This document shows, piece after piece, positions 16,003 to 23,758 of a stretch of 34,568 nucleotides of DNA; within the stretch, counting starts at the first letter, position 1, and the number at the start of each line of letters is the position of its first letter. The DNA is taken from the NCBI GenBank assembly GCA_030595795.1, contig JAUVCH010000039.1, positions 1 through 34,568 of the forward strand, written 5' to 3'. The notes beneath the pieces were generated by a model, which made no database searches, was not told the DNA's origin, and saw nothing but the letters and a program-made list of their open reading frames with translations. This DNA is from Gammaproteobacteria bacterium. GTDB lineage: Bacteria; Pseudomonadota; Gammaproteobacteria; GCA-001735895. Position numbers and translations under genes: made by a program.

Positions 16003-16604
16003 ATAGCCTGTTCGAAATATTCATGCGCTCGGTTTTCGTCGAGAACCTGGCGCTGTCATTTTTTCTCGGCATGTGTACTTTTCTCGCGGTATCGAAACGT
16101 CTGGAAACCGCTTTTGGTGTCGGATTGGCGATGACGGTGGTGCAAACGGTGACTGTTCCCGTGAATAATCTTATCTACGTTTATTTGCTCGCGCCCGGTG
16201 CACTGGCCTGGGCCGGGCTGGCGCATATCGATCTTTCCTTTTTGAGCCTGATCGCGTTTATCGGTGTGATCGCCGCCATGGTGCAGGTGCTGGAAATGAC
16301 GCTCGAGTTCCATGCGCCGAAGCTGCACCGGTCGCTGGGTATATTTCTACCCCTGATCACCGTTAACTGCGCGATTCTTGGTGGCAGCCTGTTTATGGTC
16401 GAACGCTCGTACGACTGGCTGGAGAGCATTGTGTATGGCTTCGGCACGGGGATTGGCTGGCTTCTGGCAATCGTCATGCTGGCTGCGATTCGCGAGCGCC
16501 TGAAGTATTCTGATATTCCTGAAGGCCTGGAAGGCCTGGGGATCACCTTCGTGGTCGTCGGTTTAATGTCGCTCGGCTTTATCGGTTTTACCGGGTTGGG
16601 CTGA
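15999..16604 (+). CDS. nqrE: Na+-translocating NADH:quinone reductase subunit E
   Basis: This is the inverted-topology partner of NqrD. It has six helices and the paired cysteines in [14 protein letters not shown] and [16 protein letters not shown], which ligate the intramembrane iron centre. Its length of 201 aa is normal. The ATG overlaps the nqrD stop. It is followed after three bases by nqrF. Confidence 0.96.
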   Translation: MNSLFEIFMRSVFVENLALSFFLGMCTFLAVSKRLETAFGVGLAMTVVQTVTVPVNNLIYVYLLAPGALAWAGLAHIDLSFLSLIAFIGVIAAMVQVLEMTLEFHAPKLHRSLGIFLPLITVNCAILGGSLFMVERSYDWLESIVYGFGTGIGWLLAIVMLAAIRERLKYSDIPEGLEGLGITFVVVGLMSLGFIGFTGLG

Positions 16605-16607
16605 TCG

Positions 16608-17831
16608 ATGCTTGAAATCCTGCTTGGTGTTATTGCCTTTACCTCGATTGTCCTGTTACTGACCTTGTTGGTGCTTGGCGCGCGGCGCTTACTGATTCCA
16701 TCCGGTGAATGCCTCGTGCAGATTAATCGAACAACGACTTTGAATGTCCCGGTCGGGCAACGATTACTGGAGGTGTTAAGCGATGCTGGAATTAATTTAC
16801 CTACCGCCTGTGGTGGTGCTGGCACCTGCGGCCTGTGTAAAGCGCGCATCGTCACAGGCGGTGGTGAGCCCATACCTCAGGAACTGGCTTTATTGCCCAG
16901 GTCGGAGACGAGGCAAGGAGTGCGGCTCGCCTGTCAGGTATCAGTATTGAATGCGATGGAGGTCGAAGTCGATGAAATTTATTTTGGTGTCAAAAACTGG
17001 CAGTGCACGGTCGAAAGCGTTCGCCAGCTATCGACTCTAATCAGCGAAATTGTGCTTCGTTTACCCACTGGCGAGTCGGTCAATTTCCGTCCGGGTAGTT
17101 TCATCCAGGTTACCTGTCCGCCCTACCAGCTAAACTATGCCGATATGGTCGTTGACGAAGCTTACCGGGATATATGGGATAAATCCGAATTATGGTCGCA
17201 TCGGGTTTCAAGCCAGGAGCCGGTGACGCGGGCTTATTCGGTCGCCAATAAACCCGGATCTGACGACAGGGTCAGCCTCAACGTACGCATTGCCCTGCCG
17301 CCACCCAACCAGAGTAATTTGCCACCGGGCATAGTATCCAGCTGGTTATTTTCACTGAAGCCGGGGGATATCGTGGATGTAAGCGGACCTTACGGATTAT
17401 TTTTTGTTGAACAAAGCGACAAAGAGGCGGTATTCATCGGCGGTGGCGTCGGTATGGCGCCATTATACGCTCAAATACTCGATCTGCTGATCGCGCAAAA
17501 TAGTCGGCGCAAGATAAGCTATTGGTATGGTGCGCGCTCGCAGCGGGAACTTTACTATGATGACGAATTCGAACAATTACAGTCCGAACACGATAATTTC
17601 AGCTGGCATGTCGCGTTGTCAGAACCCGAAAAGCAGAACAACTGGCAGGGCCATACCGGATTTATCCATAAAGTCATTCTTGACGAGTATCTTGGTAGCC
17701 ATACGGCTCCCGAAGATTGCGAATATTACCTGTGTGGACCGCCATTGATGGTCAGCGCCGTGCTGGCCATGCTGGATAATCTCGGTGTCGATGCGGATGC
17801 CATTCACTACGATGATTTCGGTGGGAGTTGA
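16608..17831 (+). CDS. nqrF: Na+-translocating NADH:quinone reductase subunit F
   Basis: This is the NADH-oxidising entry subunit. It has one N-terminal membrane helix (about 3-25). The ferredoxin domain has all four cluster cysteines: Cys68, Cys74 and Cys77 in CGGAGTCGLC, and Cys109 in LACQ. The FAD domain follows with RAYSVANKPG, then the NADH domain with IGGGVGMAPLYAQI and CGPPLMVSAV. The C-terminal IHYDDFGG matches the family. Length (407 aa) and motifs are normal, unlike NqrA and NqrB, so the electron input side of the complex seems intact. Confidence 0.96.
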   Translation: MLEILLGVIAFTSIVLLLTLLVLGARRLLIPSGECLVQINRTTTLNVPVGQRLLEVLSDAGINLPTACGGAGTCGLCKARIVTGGGEPIPQELALLPRSETRQGVRLACQVSVLNAMEVEVDEIYFGVKNWQCTVESVRQLSTLISEIVLRLPTGESVNFRPGSFIQVTCPPYQLNYADMVVDEAYRDIWDKSELWSHRVSSQEPVTRAYSVANKPGSDDRVSLNVRIALPPPNQSNLPPGIVSSWLFSLKPGDIVDVSGPYGLFFVEQSDKEAVFIGGGVGMAPLYAQILDLLIAQNSRRKISYWYGARSQRELYYDDEFEQLQSEHDNFSWHVALSEPEKQNNWQGHTGFIHKVILDEYLGSHTAPEDCEYYLCGPPLMVSAVLAMLDNLGVDADAIHYDDFGGS

Positions 17832-17834
17832 GCG

Positions 17835-17975
17835 ATGATCACCATGCTATTCACTATTGTCATATTTCTACTCGCCGTGATCGGGCTGGGCATTGGCGTA
17901 ATGTGTCAGCGTAGCCCCTTAAAGGGGAGCTGTGGCGGTTGCGGAAAATGTCTTTGCCAGAGGAAAAAACCATGA
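17835..17975 (+). CDS. nqrM: NqrM, Nqr assembly factor (46 aa)
   Basis: This is a tiny membrane protein with one helix (about 4-23) and a Cys-rich tail: C24 at the membrane edge, then GSCGGCGKCLC. NqrM-type proteins (DUF539) are needed to deliver iron to the NqrD/NqrE site. It lies three bases after nqrF, as in standard nqr operons, although those often have apbE in between. It is shorter than most NqrM proteins but keeps the cysteines. Its stop overlaps the ATG of the CBS gene (ATGA), implying translational coupling. Confidence 0.9.
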   Translation: MITMLFTIVIFLLAVIGLGIGVMCQRSPLKGSCGGCGKCLCQRKKP

Positions 17976-18367
17976 GTAACTTACCCATTGTTGACGATTA
18001 CATGACAAGAACGCTGATCCAATTTGCACCCGATGAGAATATTCACACGGCGGCGAAAACGCTACTGGAAAAGCGTATTTCGGGTGCCCCCGTGGTTGAT
18101 GAGACAGGAGAACTGGTCGGTGTATTATCCAAAAAGGATTGCCTACAGGTAGTCTACAATGCCAGTTACCACAAGGATTGGGGTGGCAGGGTGGATGAAT
18201 ACATGAGCCGCGAGGTACGCAGCATCGAATCGGGTACCGACATCATTACGGTTGCCGATTTATTCGTCGAATCCAGTTTTCGACGTTTTCCGGTGATGGA
18301 AAATGGACGTATGGTCGGTCAGATTAGCCGACAGGATATTTTGCGGGCCCTGTACGAAATTGCCTGA
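17972..18367 (+). CDS. Tandem CBS-domain protein (131 aa)
   Basis: Two CBS domains make up the whole protein. The first covers about residues 8-65 (VDDYMTRTLIQFAP, ISGAPVVDETGELVGVLSKKD). The second covers about 75-131 (VDEYMSREVRSIESG, FRRFPVMENGRMVGQISRQDIL). Paired CBS domains usually bind AMP, ATP or related ligands and regulate a partner protein. I chose the ATG at 17972, which overlaps the nqrM stop, rather than an upstream in-frame TTG. As the last gene of the nqr operon it may adjust the pump to energy state; this is inferred from position only. Most nqr operons I know of do not have such a gene here. Confidence 0.9.
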   Translation: MSNLPIVDDYMTRTLIQFAPDENIHTAAKTLLEKRISGAPVVDETGELVGVLSKKDCLQVVYNASYHKDWGGRVDEYMSREVRSIESGTDIITVADLFVESSFRRFPVMENGRMVGQISRQDILRALYEIA

Positions 18368-18368
18368 G

Positions 18369-18401
18369 TTATCGAATAACAAAAACAGAACACTTAGCGG
18401 C
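18369..18401 (-). pseudogene. Tail-end remnant of a universal stress protein gene
   Basis: The minus strand reads AAKCSVFVIR followed by a stop. This matches the final residues of the intact Usp (HAKCSVMVVR-stop) with clear base similarity as well. Upstream of these eleven codons the similarity ends abruptly at about 18402. The rest of the gene seems deleted. The segment is short, so a chance match is possible. Confidence 0.45.
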
Positions 18402-18434
18402 CCCAGCTGACGGGTATCTTCGCCTGAATGGATC

Positions 18435-19676
18435 TCAGGCATTGCGTGATTCAAGCTCCTTCATAAATCGGTCACGGATAACTACCGGGTCCATCTGGAT
18501 GACTGGTACTTTGATATTGCCCGACTCGCATTTGCAGACGATGATGGTCATTTTATCGCTGTCCAGGGCTGCCTGAACGGTGCTGGCAGCATCTTCGGCC
18601 TGGCTTTCGATGACATTTTCACAACCACAGGCGCTGGCTACTGCGGCGAGTGAGGTTTTCTTACCCGCGTAGGTAGGCTGATCGCCGGTGGAGCCATAAC
18701 TGCCGTTATCGATAATCAGAAAAATGAAGTTATCCGCGACATCGCGGGTAGCTTCCTGGCTTTGGCGCTGATAAGTGACTACCTTGATGAATTTGGCCGC
18801 GCTTAAACCACCGGTATAACGTCCCGTACCTTTGGTAGGCAGGATATGGTTGGTGCCTGAGCACTTGTCACCGAATGCGACCGTGGCTTCCTCGCCGACA
18901 AACAACGAGCCATAGTTCTTCAGTCGAGCCAACCACCAATCCAGGTCTTCGGCCTGAACTTCGAGGTGTTCTCCGGCATATTGATCGCTGATGGTAGCGA
19001 CTTCTTCGCGGGTGTCGCAAAGCACGACTTCACCGTAATCTCTCCAGGCTGTGTTAGCGGCATTGCGCTGTACTTCAGGTAAAGATTCGATGTAACCGGG
19101 AATTTTGTCGACTACCGCGTTGGCCAGTTCACGCGAATCGGTGAATAACCAGGCAGGCGAGTCTGGACCATGTTCGGCCTGGCCTACCAGATCGCAGGCA
19201 ACGATTTCAGGGTCGGCAGTGGCATCGGCAATGATGGCAATCTCGACGCCGGCAACTTTAGCCGTAGCGACACTCATAATCGCTGAGGCGATATGGGCAT
19301 AGCGACCTCCAGGTACATAACAGCCTGCCGTGGTCATCGGAATTAGTTTTTGACCAGCAAACAGGCCAGGGCTGAGCTCGACTTCGAATTCCTGCATGCT
19401 GTCGCGCTGGTGTTTCACAAAGGCGCTGACCCGGTCGTAGGCAAATTGAATATCGTCTTTAGCCTGTTGAGGCACTTTCGCCTTTGCCGCCTCGTTTTGT
19501 TCGCGGCTAACTATCGGATTGCCCTGATCCCAGCCGTCGAGTATTTTTGCATAATCCAGAGCTTTTTCTTCGCCGCCAGTTTCAATTTCGCTGAGCATTT
19601 TGACGACAATATCGCGTGTGTTGTCTTCTCCAGTTGCTGATGTCTTAGCTGCTTTTTTGATGTATTCGATGGACAC
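18435..19676 (-). CDS. Chimera: internally deleted DHPS dehydrogenase (HpsN) fused to the end of a sulfopyruvate-decarboxylase-type enzyme
   Basis: Residues 1-144 match the N-terminal part of HpsN, the histidinol-dehydrogenase-like enzyme that oxidises DHPS (ELSPGLFAGQKLIPM, AGCYVPGGRYAHIASA). At residues 144/145 the sequence jumps from KVAGV to EIAIIADATADP. The about 90 residues between, including the GGVQA and GPGN parts of the NAD-binding domain and most of the AGPTE block, are missing. HpsN then continues (CDLVGQAEHGPDSP, GEHL, GTNHILPT) to RDVA at about 314. From 314 to 413 the protein is the end of a TPP enzyme: NFIFLIIDNGSYGSTGDQP, ACGCENV and a final VPVIQMDPVVIRDRFM, as in sulfopyruvate decarboxylase beta (ComE). 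GTG at 19676 has AGGAG before it. The chimera cannot be a normal dehydrogenase or decarboxylase, yet the frame is open throughout. Confidence 0.85.
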   Translation of the reverse strand: MSIEYIKKAAKTSATGEDNTRDIVVKMLSEIETGGEEKALDYAKILDGWDQGNPIVSREQNEAAKAKVPQQAKDDIQFAYDRVSAFVKHQRDSMQEFEVELSPGLFAGQKLIPMTTAGCYVPGGRYAHIASAIMSVATAKVAGVEIAIIADATADPEIVACDLVGQAEHGPDSPAWLFTDSRELANAVVDKIPGYIESLPEVQRNAANTAWRDYGEVVLCDTREEVATISDQYAGEHLEVQAEDLDWWLARLKNYGSLFVGEEATVAFGDKCSGTNHILPTKGTGRYTGGLSAAKFIKVVTYQRQSQEATRDVADNFIFLIIDNGSYGSTGDQPTYAGKKTSLAAVASACGCENVIESQAEDAASTVQAALDSDKMTIIVCKCESGNIKVPVIQMDPVVIRDRFMKELESRNA

Positions 19677-19692
19677 GTAAATTTCTCCTGTA

Positions 19693-19708
19693 ATGTAAGC
19701 GCTTACAT
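19693..19708. promoter_or_regulatory. LacI-type operator, perfect 16-bp palindrome
   Basis: ATGTAAGCGCTTACAT is perfectly symmetric with the central CG typical of LacI/GalR-family operators. It sits 17 bases upstream of the GTG of the hpsN chimera and directly beside the remnant of a LacI-family regulator gene. It probably was the binding site of that regulator for control of the sulfonate operon. Confidence 0.8.
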
Positions 19709-19712
19709 AGGC

Positions 19713-20192
19713 CGTACTCGGAACAATGATCGTGCGATGGATCGCCTCCTTGGCATCAAGGAAGCTATGGAAGGAAGAAATCTGATATTGCCTCAAAATA
19801 AAATTCTTGAACGCTCTTATACGGTTAAGCAGGGCAGGGAAGCGATGCGTATATTGCTTCAGGGTAGTTCACCACCAACTGCGGTTATGTGCGGAGACGA
19901 TATTCTGGCATTGGGCGCGCTGGCAGAATGTCAGTTAGCCGGAATGCGGGTGCCTGATGACATATCTATCACGGGATTTGACGACCTTGATATCAGCGCA
20001 CAAATAATACCCCCGTTGACTACTATCCATGTGCCATTAGTTGAAATGGGTGAGCTTGCGGCTGATTTCCTGGTGTCACAAATTAATAATGAATCCACCT
20101 TACTACATACGGAAATGAATACTGACTTGATGGTCAGGGGTACGACTGCTCGTCCCCGTACTGAGCTATCTGGTTTTCTCAAAGAAAAGTAA
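19713..20192 (+). pseudogene. LacI-family regulator, N-terminal half deleted
   Basis: The reading frame holds only the C-terminal part of the sugar-binding-like effector domain: NNDRAMDRLLGIKEAM, then PTAVMCGDDILALGAL, the classical MRVPDDISITGFDDLDIS and PPLTTIHVP. The helix-turn-helix and the first half of the effector domain, about 180 residues, are absent. The homology begins immediately next to the operator, and no ribosome binding site precedes the first ATG at 19737. The original gene very likely diverged from hpsN and shared the operator. The 3' end overlaps the convergent exporter gene by 14 bases. Even if translated, the product could not bind DNA. Confidence 0.88.
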
Positions 20193-20892
20193 TCACAATC
20201 ATACGAATCGCAAGGATCGCTAATAACCATTTCAGAAAATGGCGAAATACCGACTCTGGGATTTTATAGCGAATATGAATACCGATAAACGTACCGGCAA
20301 TCACGCCAATCGACATACCTAGAATGATCTTCCAGTAAGAAATAAACGCAAAACCAAGAACTCCAAACAGAGCGACTTTTATTAAGTGGCTAAAGGATGT
20401 CATTGAGGCAGTAGTAACCACCAGGGCATCGCGTTGCAAGCCTTTGGCTAACAGTGATGCATAGCCTATAGGGCCGGTGGCTCCGACAATCATGCTTAGC
20501 CCTGTCTGGAATAAACCTATTGTAAAAAACTCACCGCGCGGCGCCTTTTTGAATTGTAAATTGGGCCCCCACACAATGAAAAGGATATAGGCGGCAATGA
20601 GTAGCGGTGTATATTCAAGGTTTATGTTCAGGGTGATGCCAGCCGCAACAATGCCGCCCACGATCGAACCTGAAATAAATGCTGTAGCGAATCGCCAGTG
20701 TATGTGGTTCCAGCCAAATACAGCTCGACTTGAATTGGCAAAGAGTTGAACGAGGGCATGGACAGGAATGATAGCTGGAGCCGGTAATAGCCCCGGCATT
20801 AAAGCGATTAAGATCATGCCACCGCCAATGCCAGTGATGGCTGTCAGAATAGACGTCGCAATGGCAGCCAGAATCAGCAGCTGGTCATTCAT
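20179..20892 (-). CDS. TauE/SafE-family anion (sulfite) exporter
   Basis: This is a membrane protein of 237 aa with about seven to eight helices and the family's two half-repeats. The first half has TAITGIGGGMILI at residues 17-29. The second has QTGLSMIVGATGPIGYAS at about 128-145, followed by helices ending at the C-terminus. TauE/SafE proteins export sulfite or sulfonates during growth on organosulfonates. That fits its neighbours, an hpsN-type gene and a LacI remnant. Unlike those, it appears intact. No strong ribosome binding site is visible. The assignment to sulfite is from context; related members move other anions. Confidence 0.88.
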   Translation of the reverse strand: MNDQLLILAAIATSILTAITGIGGGMILIALMPGLLPAPAIIPVHALVQLFANSSRAVFGWNHIHWRFATAFISGSIVGGIVAAGITLNINLEYTPLLIAAYILFIVWGPNLQFKKAPRGEFFTIGLFQTGLSMIVGATGPIGYASLLAKGLQRDALVVTTASMTSFSHLIKVALFGVLGFAFISYWKIILGMSIGVIAGTFIGIHIRYKIPESVFRHFLKWLLAILAIRMIVITFL

Positions 20893-20994
20893 TCGATAGT
20901 TTAGTGAAAAGAGATATTAGGCCGTATATTGTCAATCGGCCGCCGGAGAGAAGCAAGTCAGCCGATAGGGTTAGCTACCGGCGTTTTAAGTTAA

Positions 20995-21162
20995 TTAGTT
21001 ATATCCAAGGATAACAGCATGTTCGAGACCTTCGTCTTCGTTGGTTTGTTGATCTGATTGATTTTGATGTTTGCTAAGGTGGTAGGCCTGTACGGTATCG
21101 GCATTATCTTCCGGCTCTGGCCAGGGTGCTGAAATCAGCGATTCAAAATTTGGGCGTTGCAT
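20995..21162 (-). CDS. Small acidic peptide (55 aa), unrecognised
   Basis: A strong GGAGG five bases before the ATG and a clean 55-codon frame suggest a real small gene. The product starts MQRPNFESLISAPWPEPED and has a Gln/Asn/Asp/Glu-rich middle. It ends in AVILGYN. It has no membrane helix and no cysteine. It is rich in acidic residues and probably disordered apart from its ends. A short palindrome (21195-21209) lies just upstream and may be an operator. It diverges from the receiver protein gene. I know of no family for it. Confidence 0.6.
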   Translation of the reverse strand: MQRPNFESLISAPWPEPEDNADTVQAYHLSKHQNQSDQQTNEDEGLEHAVILGYN

Positions 21163-21194
21163 ATTAGCCTCCATAATAGGGCAAGTGTGCTATA

Positions 21195-21209
21195 ACTAAT
21201 ATTATTAGT
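21195..21209. promoter_or_regulatory. Short palindrome upstream of the 55-aa peptide
   Basis: ACTAAT and ATTAGT flank a three-base centre, 33 bases before the peptide start in an AT-rich region likely to hold its promoter. The rest of the gap to 21432 shows a small GAGTC/GACTC hairpin near 21380 and nothing else clear. Confidence 0.3.
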
Positions 21210-21432
21210 ATCTTAGCCGACTTAAATGATAATCTACTTCTCAAAAAGATAGTAACTCATTGATAGATAAGGGCAAGAGTGAATTTTATACATTATGCTT
21301 GTCGACCCCTGAATAAACCTGATAAGTAATGCCATTAAGTTTACTGAACAGGGTTATGTTAAAATCCAGATTGGGTTAGAGTCGGGCGACTCGGAATATG
21401 CCACGGCCAAAAAATTAATAGAGAGTAAAATC

Positions 21433-21873
21433 ATGGACTCCATGATAGATATAGAAGATCAATATAAAGCAGCCATAGAAAAGTTGAATGGGCTTCAGGC
21501 ATTGCTGGTCGAAGACAATGTCATGAATCAGCAGGTGGCAAAAAAATTGCTGTCAAGAAACGGTGTCGAAGTAGATATCGCAGAGGACGGCCAGCAGGCA
21601 GTCGATATGGTGCAACAGGATAGCTATGATTTAGTACTAATGGATTGTCAGATGCCAATAATGGATGGCTATGAGGCAACTCTGAATATTCGACAGATGC
21701 AGGGCCTAAAAAACCTGCCAATCATTGCTTTAACCGCCAACGTTATGACCGAGGACGTTAAACGCATCGTCGAAGTTGGTATGGATGATTATATTTCCAA
21801 GCCAGTTGATGTTAGAAAGATGTTTATCACCATCGCGAAATGTATAAGCGAGAAAACGAGTAAGGTTTCTTAA
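21433..21873 (+). CDS. Stand-alone response regulator receiver protein (146 aa)
   Basis: This is a CheY-like receiver with all key residues: Glu27 and Asp28 (LLVEDN), phospho-acceptor Asp71 (LVLMDCQMPIMDGYEAT), Thr101 (LTAN) and Lys123 (SKPVD). There is no output domain. The wording (LVEDNVMNQQVAKKLL, MDCQMPIMDGYEAT) is that of receivers at the C-terminus of hybrid histidine kinases. The gene could thus be either a true single-domain regulator or a piece left from a larger kinase; the preceding 20 residues look like a normal leader rather than kinase sequence. Its stop overlaps the convergent dinB stop by four bases. Confidence 0.92.
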   Translation: MDSMIDIEDQYKAAIEKLNGLQALLVEDNVMNQQVAKKLLSRNGVEVDIAEDGQQAVDMVQQDSYDLVLMDCQMPIMDGYEATLNIRQMQGLKNLPIIALTANVMTEDVKRIVEVGMDDYISKPVDVRKMFITIAKCISEKTSKVS

Positions 21874-22952
21874 CCAAATAAGTCCATTTGCCCGCCAGAT
21901 TCGGTTAAATCCTGGAGTCTGACACCGATACCTAATAGCCTGACAGGCAGCTTACCGCGATTCCAGGCCTCTTCACATAGACTGGTAATATCCTCAACAG
22001 CGGGTTTGCAATGCGATCGTTCTACTGTGGTCTGACTGAAGTTACTAAATTTCATTTTTAGAAAACAGTTCTGGATCTGGTAATCGTCATCGAGTTTTGC
22101 CATGCGTTTTTTTAACGACTCGATTAATTCAGGAATCTTCGATAAACAGGCGGCGAGGTCTGGCAGATCTGCTGCATAAGTATTTTCTACGCTTACCGAC
22201 TTACGCCGCCATTCGGAAACGACGGGACGATTGTCGATGCCGTGAGCCAGTTTATGAATGTGTTCGCCAAACTGACCGAACTGCTGCACAAACAAAAAGA
22301 TGTCAAAATTACGAACATCGGCACAGGTCCTGATTCCCTGCTTTTCCAACCTGGCAGCGGTGACCTTGCCGACGCCCCAGATATGTTTAACCGGCAACTC
22401 TGCCATAAATGCTTCGATTTTGTCGGGTGTGACCACGAATTGTCCGTTAGGCTTGTTCCAGTCGCTGGCGATTTTAGCGATAAATTTATTCGGGGCAATT
22501 CCAGCTGATACGGTGATGCCTACAGTATCCGAAATTCGCTGACGTATCTCCCGGGCTATAAATGTGGCACTACCTTTGCACTTTTGGCAATCCGAAACAT
22601 CCAGAAATGCCTCATCAAGCGACAGAGGCTCGATCAGGTCGGTATAGTCAGCGAAGATTTCACGCATTTGACGAGAAGCTTCGTGGTATACCGACATTCG
22701 GCCCGGAATCAGGATTAAATCTGGACAGCGTTTCAAAGCGGTGGCGCTAGCCATTGCCGAGCGTACGCCGAATTTCCGTGCCTCGTAACTGGCCGTAGCG
22801 ATCACACCACGTCGTGCGGCGCTGCCACCTACGGCTATGGGAAAACCTCTTAGCTTCGGGTTATCTCGAATTTCTACCGCTGCGTAAAAGCAATCGGCAT
22901 CAATGTGGATAATCTTTCTTTGTGGAGGATTCTCGTGTTGACTGGCGTTCAT
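21870..22952 (-). CDS. dinB: DNA polymerase IV (Y family)
   Basis: This translesion polymerase lacks proofreading and is typically induced by DNA damage. The catalytic motifs are HIDADCFYAAVEIRDN near the N-terminus and SLDEAFLDVSDC, carrying the metal-binding acidic residues. They are followed by VSAGIAPNKFIAKIASD and the helix-hairpin-helix IWGVGKVTAARLEKQGI. The little-finger domain follows and the C-terminus QMDLFG looks like a beta-clamp binding motif. I start it at ATG 22952; an in-frame TTG lies six codons upstream. The resulting 360 aa is normal. No obvious LexA box is visible in the short gap to the next gene. Confidence 0.95.
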   Translation of the reverse strand: MNASQHENPPQRKIIHIDADCFYAAVEIRDNPKLRGFPIAVGGSAARRGVIATASYEARKFGVRSAMASATALKRCPDLILIPGRMSVYHEASRQMREIFADYTDLIEPLSLDEAFLDVSDCQKCKGSATFIAREIRQRISDTVGITVSAGIAPNKFIAKIASDWNKPNGQFVVTPDKIEAFMAELPVKHIWGVGKVTAARLEKQGIRTCADVRNFDIFLFVQQFGQFGEHIHKLAHGIDNRPVVSEWRRKSVSVENTYAADLPDLAACLSKIPELIESLKKRMAKLDDDYQIQNCFLKMKFSNFSQTTVERSHCKPAVEDITSLCEEAWNRGKLPVRLLGIGVRLQDLTESGGQMDLFG

Positions 22953-23048
22953 TAGAATAAGTTTATACAAAATAGCATGATTGGGCGTTGCTTATCTCGA
23001 AAAGCTCTACTAGGCTTATTACACTTTCAAAACAAACTGATGTTACTT

Positions 23049-23756
23049 ATGAAATTTAAAACTATTCTTTTCTTAACACTAGTCATTCCTTTTGCAGTTT
23101 CCGCAGCCGTGCCCGATTTTGCCAGCTTCAAAGATGTGAAACAAAAAAAGGCTGCTTTTTTTAACTATCTTTATCCTCTCATTTTGGCCGAGAATAAAAA
23201 AATTCTGGCTGAGCGGGCTGTGGTCGAAAAGGCTGAGGCGTCGGCGCAGTTAACCAGGATATGTGAAAAATATAGTAAAAATTGCGAAACTATTGACGCG
23301 GTAAAAATCACCGACCTGCTAAAACGCGTCGACTATATACCGCCTTCCCTGGCAATGGCTCAAGGTGCTAATGAATCCGCCTGGGGTACTTCGCGTTTTG
23401 CCAAAGCGGGCAATAATTTTTTCGGGCAATGGTGTTATAAGAAAGGCTGTGGCATTGTTCCGGCAAATCGGGATAGCGGTACCAAACACGAAGTCAGAAA
23501 ATTTGGTAATCCTCAGCAATCGGTCGGCGGCTATATCTTTAATTTGAATACCGGTCGGGTCTATGGCCTAATTCGAAAATTGCGTGCCAAGGCAAGAGTG
23601 AAATCAACCAATCCAAGTGGTTACGACCTGGCAAAAGGGTTGATAAAATATTCTCAGCGACGAGAGGCCTATGTTAAGGAGATTCGAAGCATGATTTCCT
23701 ATAATAAGCTGGTGCAAAAATACGACGTTAAATTCTGGAAAGAGTTAACGCAATAA
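23049..23756 (+). CDS. Bax-like glucosaminidase (peptidoglycan hydrolase)
   Basis: This exported protein has a signal peptide (MKFKTILFLTLVIPFAVSA). The glucosaminidase-type domain includes PPSLAMAQGANESAWGTSRF, with the probable catalytic Glu in NESAWG, and then GNNFFGQWCYKKGCG and YIFNLNT. This arrangement is that of E. coli Bax and related N-acetylglucosaminidase-fold proteins, which trim cell wall. The longer open frame starts at 22977, but the signal peptide argues for the ATG at 23049 (or 23040). It diverges from dinB and is followed after two bases by the tRNA-editing gene, implying cotranscription. Confidence 0.88.
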   Translation: MKFKTILFLTLVIPFAVSAAVPDFASFKDVKQKKAAFFNYLYPLILAENKKILAERAVVEKAEASAQLTRICEKYSKNCETIDAVKITDLLKRVDYIPPSLAMAQGANESAWGTSRFAKAGNNFFGQWCYKKGCGIVPANRDSGTKHEVRKFGNPQQSVGGYIFNLNTGRVYGLIRKLRAKARVKSTNPSGYDLAKGLIKYSQRREAYVKEIRSMISYNKLVQKYDVKFWKELTQ

Positions 23757-23758
23757 TT

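Noticed and set aside
16181..16873. A 230-aa open frame on the minus strand
   Set aside because: It is antisense to nqrE and nqrF, which have clear family motifs and overlapping starts; its own translation is Ser/Arg/Pro-rich without any motif.
19677..19796. N-terminal extension of the hpsN chimera by 40 residues
   Set aside because: It would run through the LacI operator and antisense to the lacI remnant; the GTG at 19676 has a good AGGAG and matches the HpsN start.
21433..21495. Receiver gene as a definite hybrid-kinase fragment
   Set aside because: The wording is hybrid-like, but the start codon, leader and domain boundaries are regular, so I keep it as a complete single-domain regulator.
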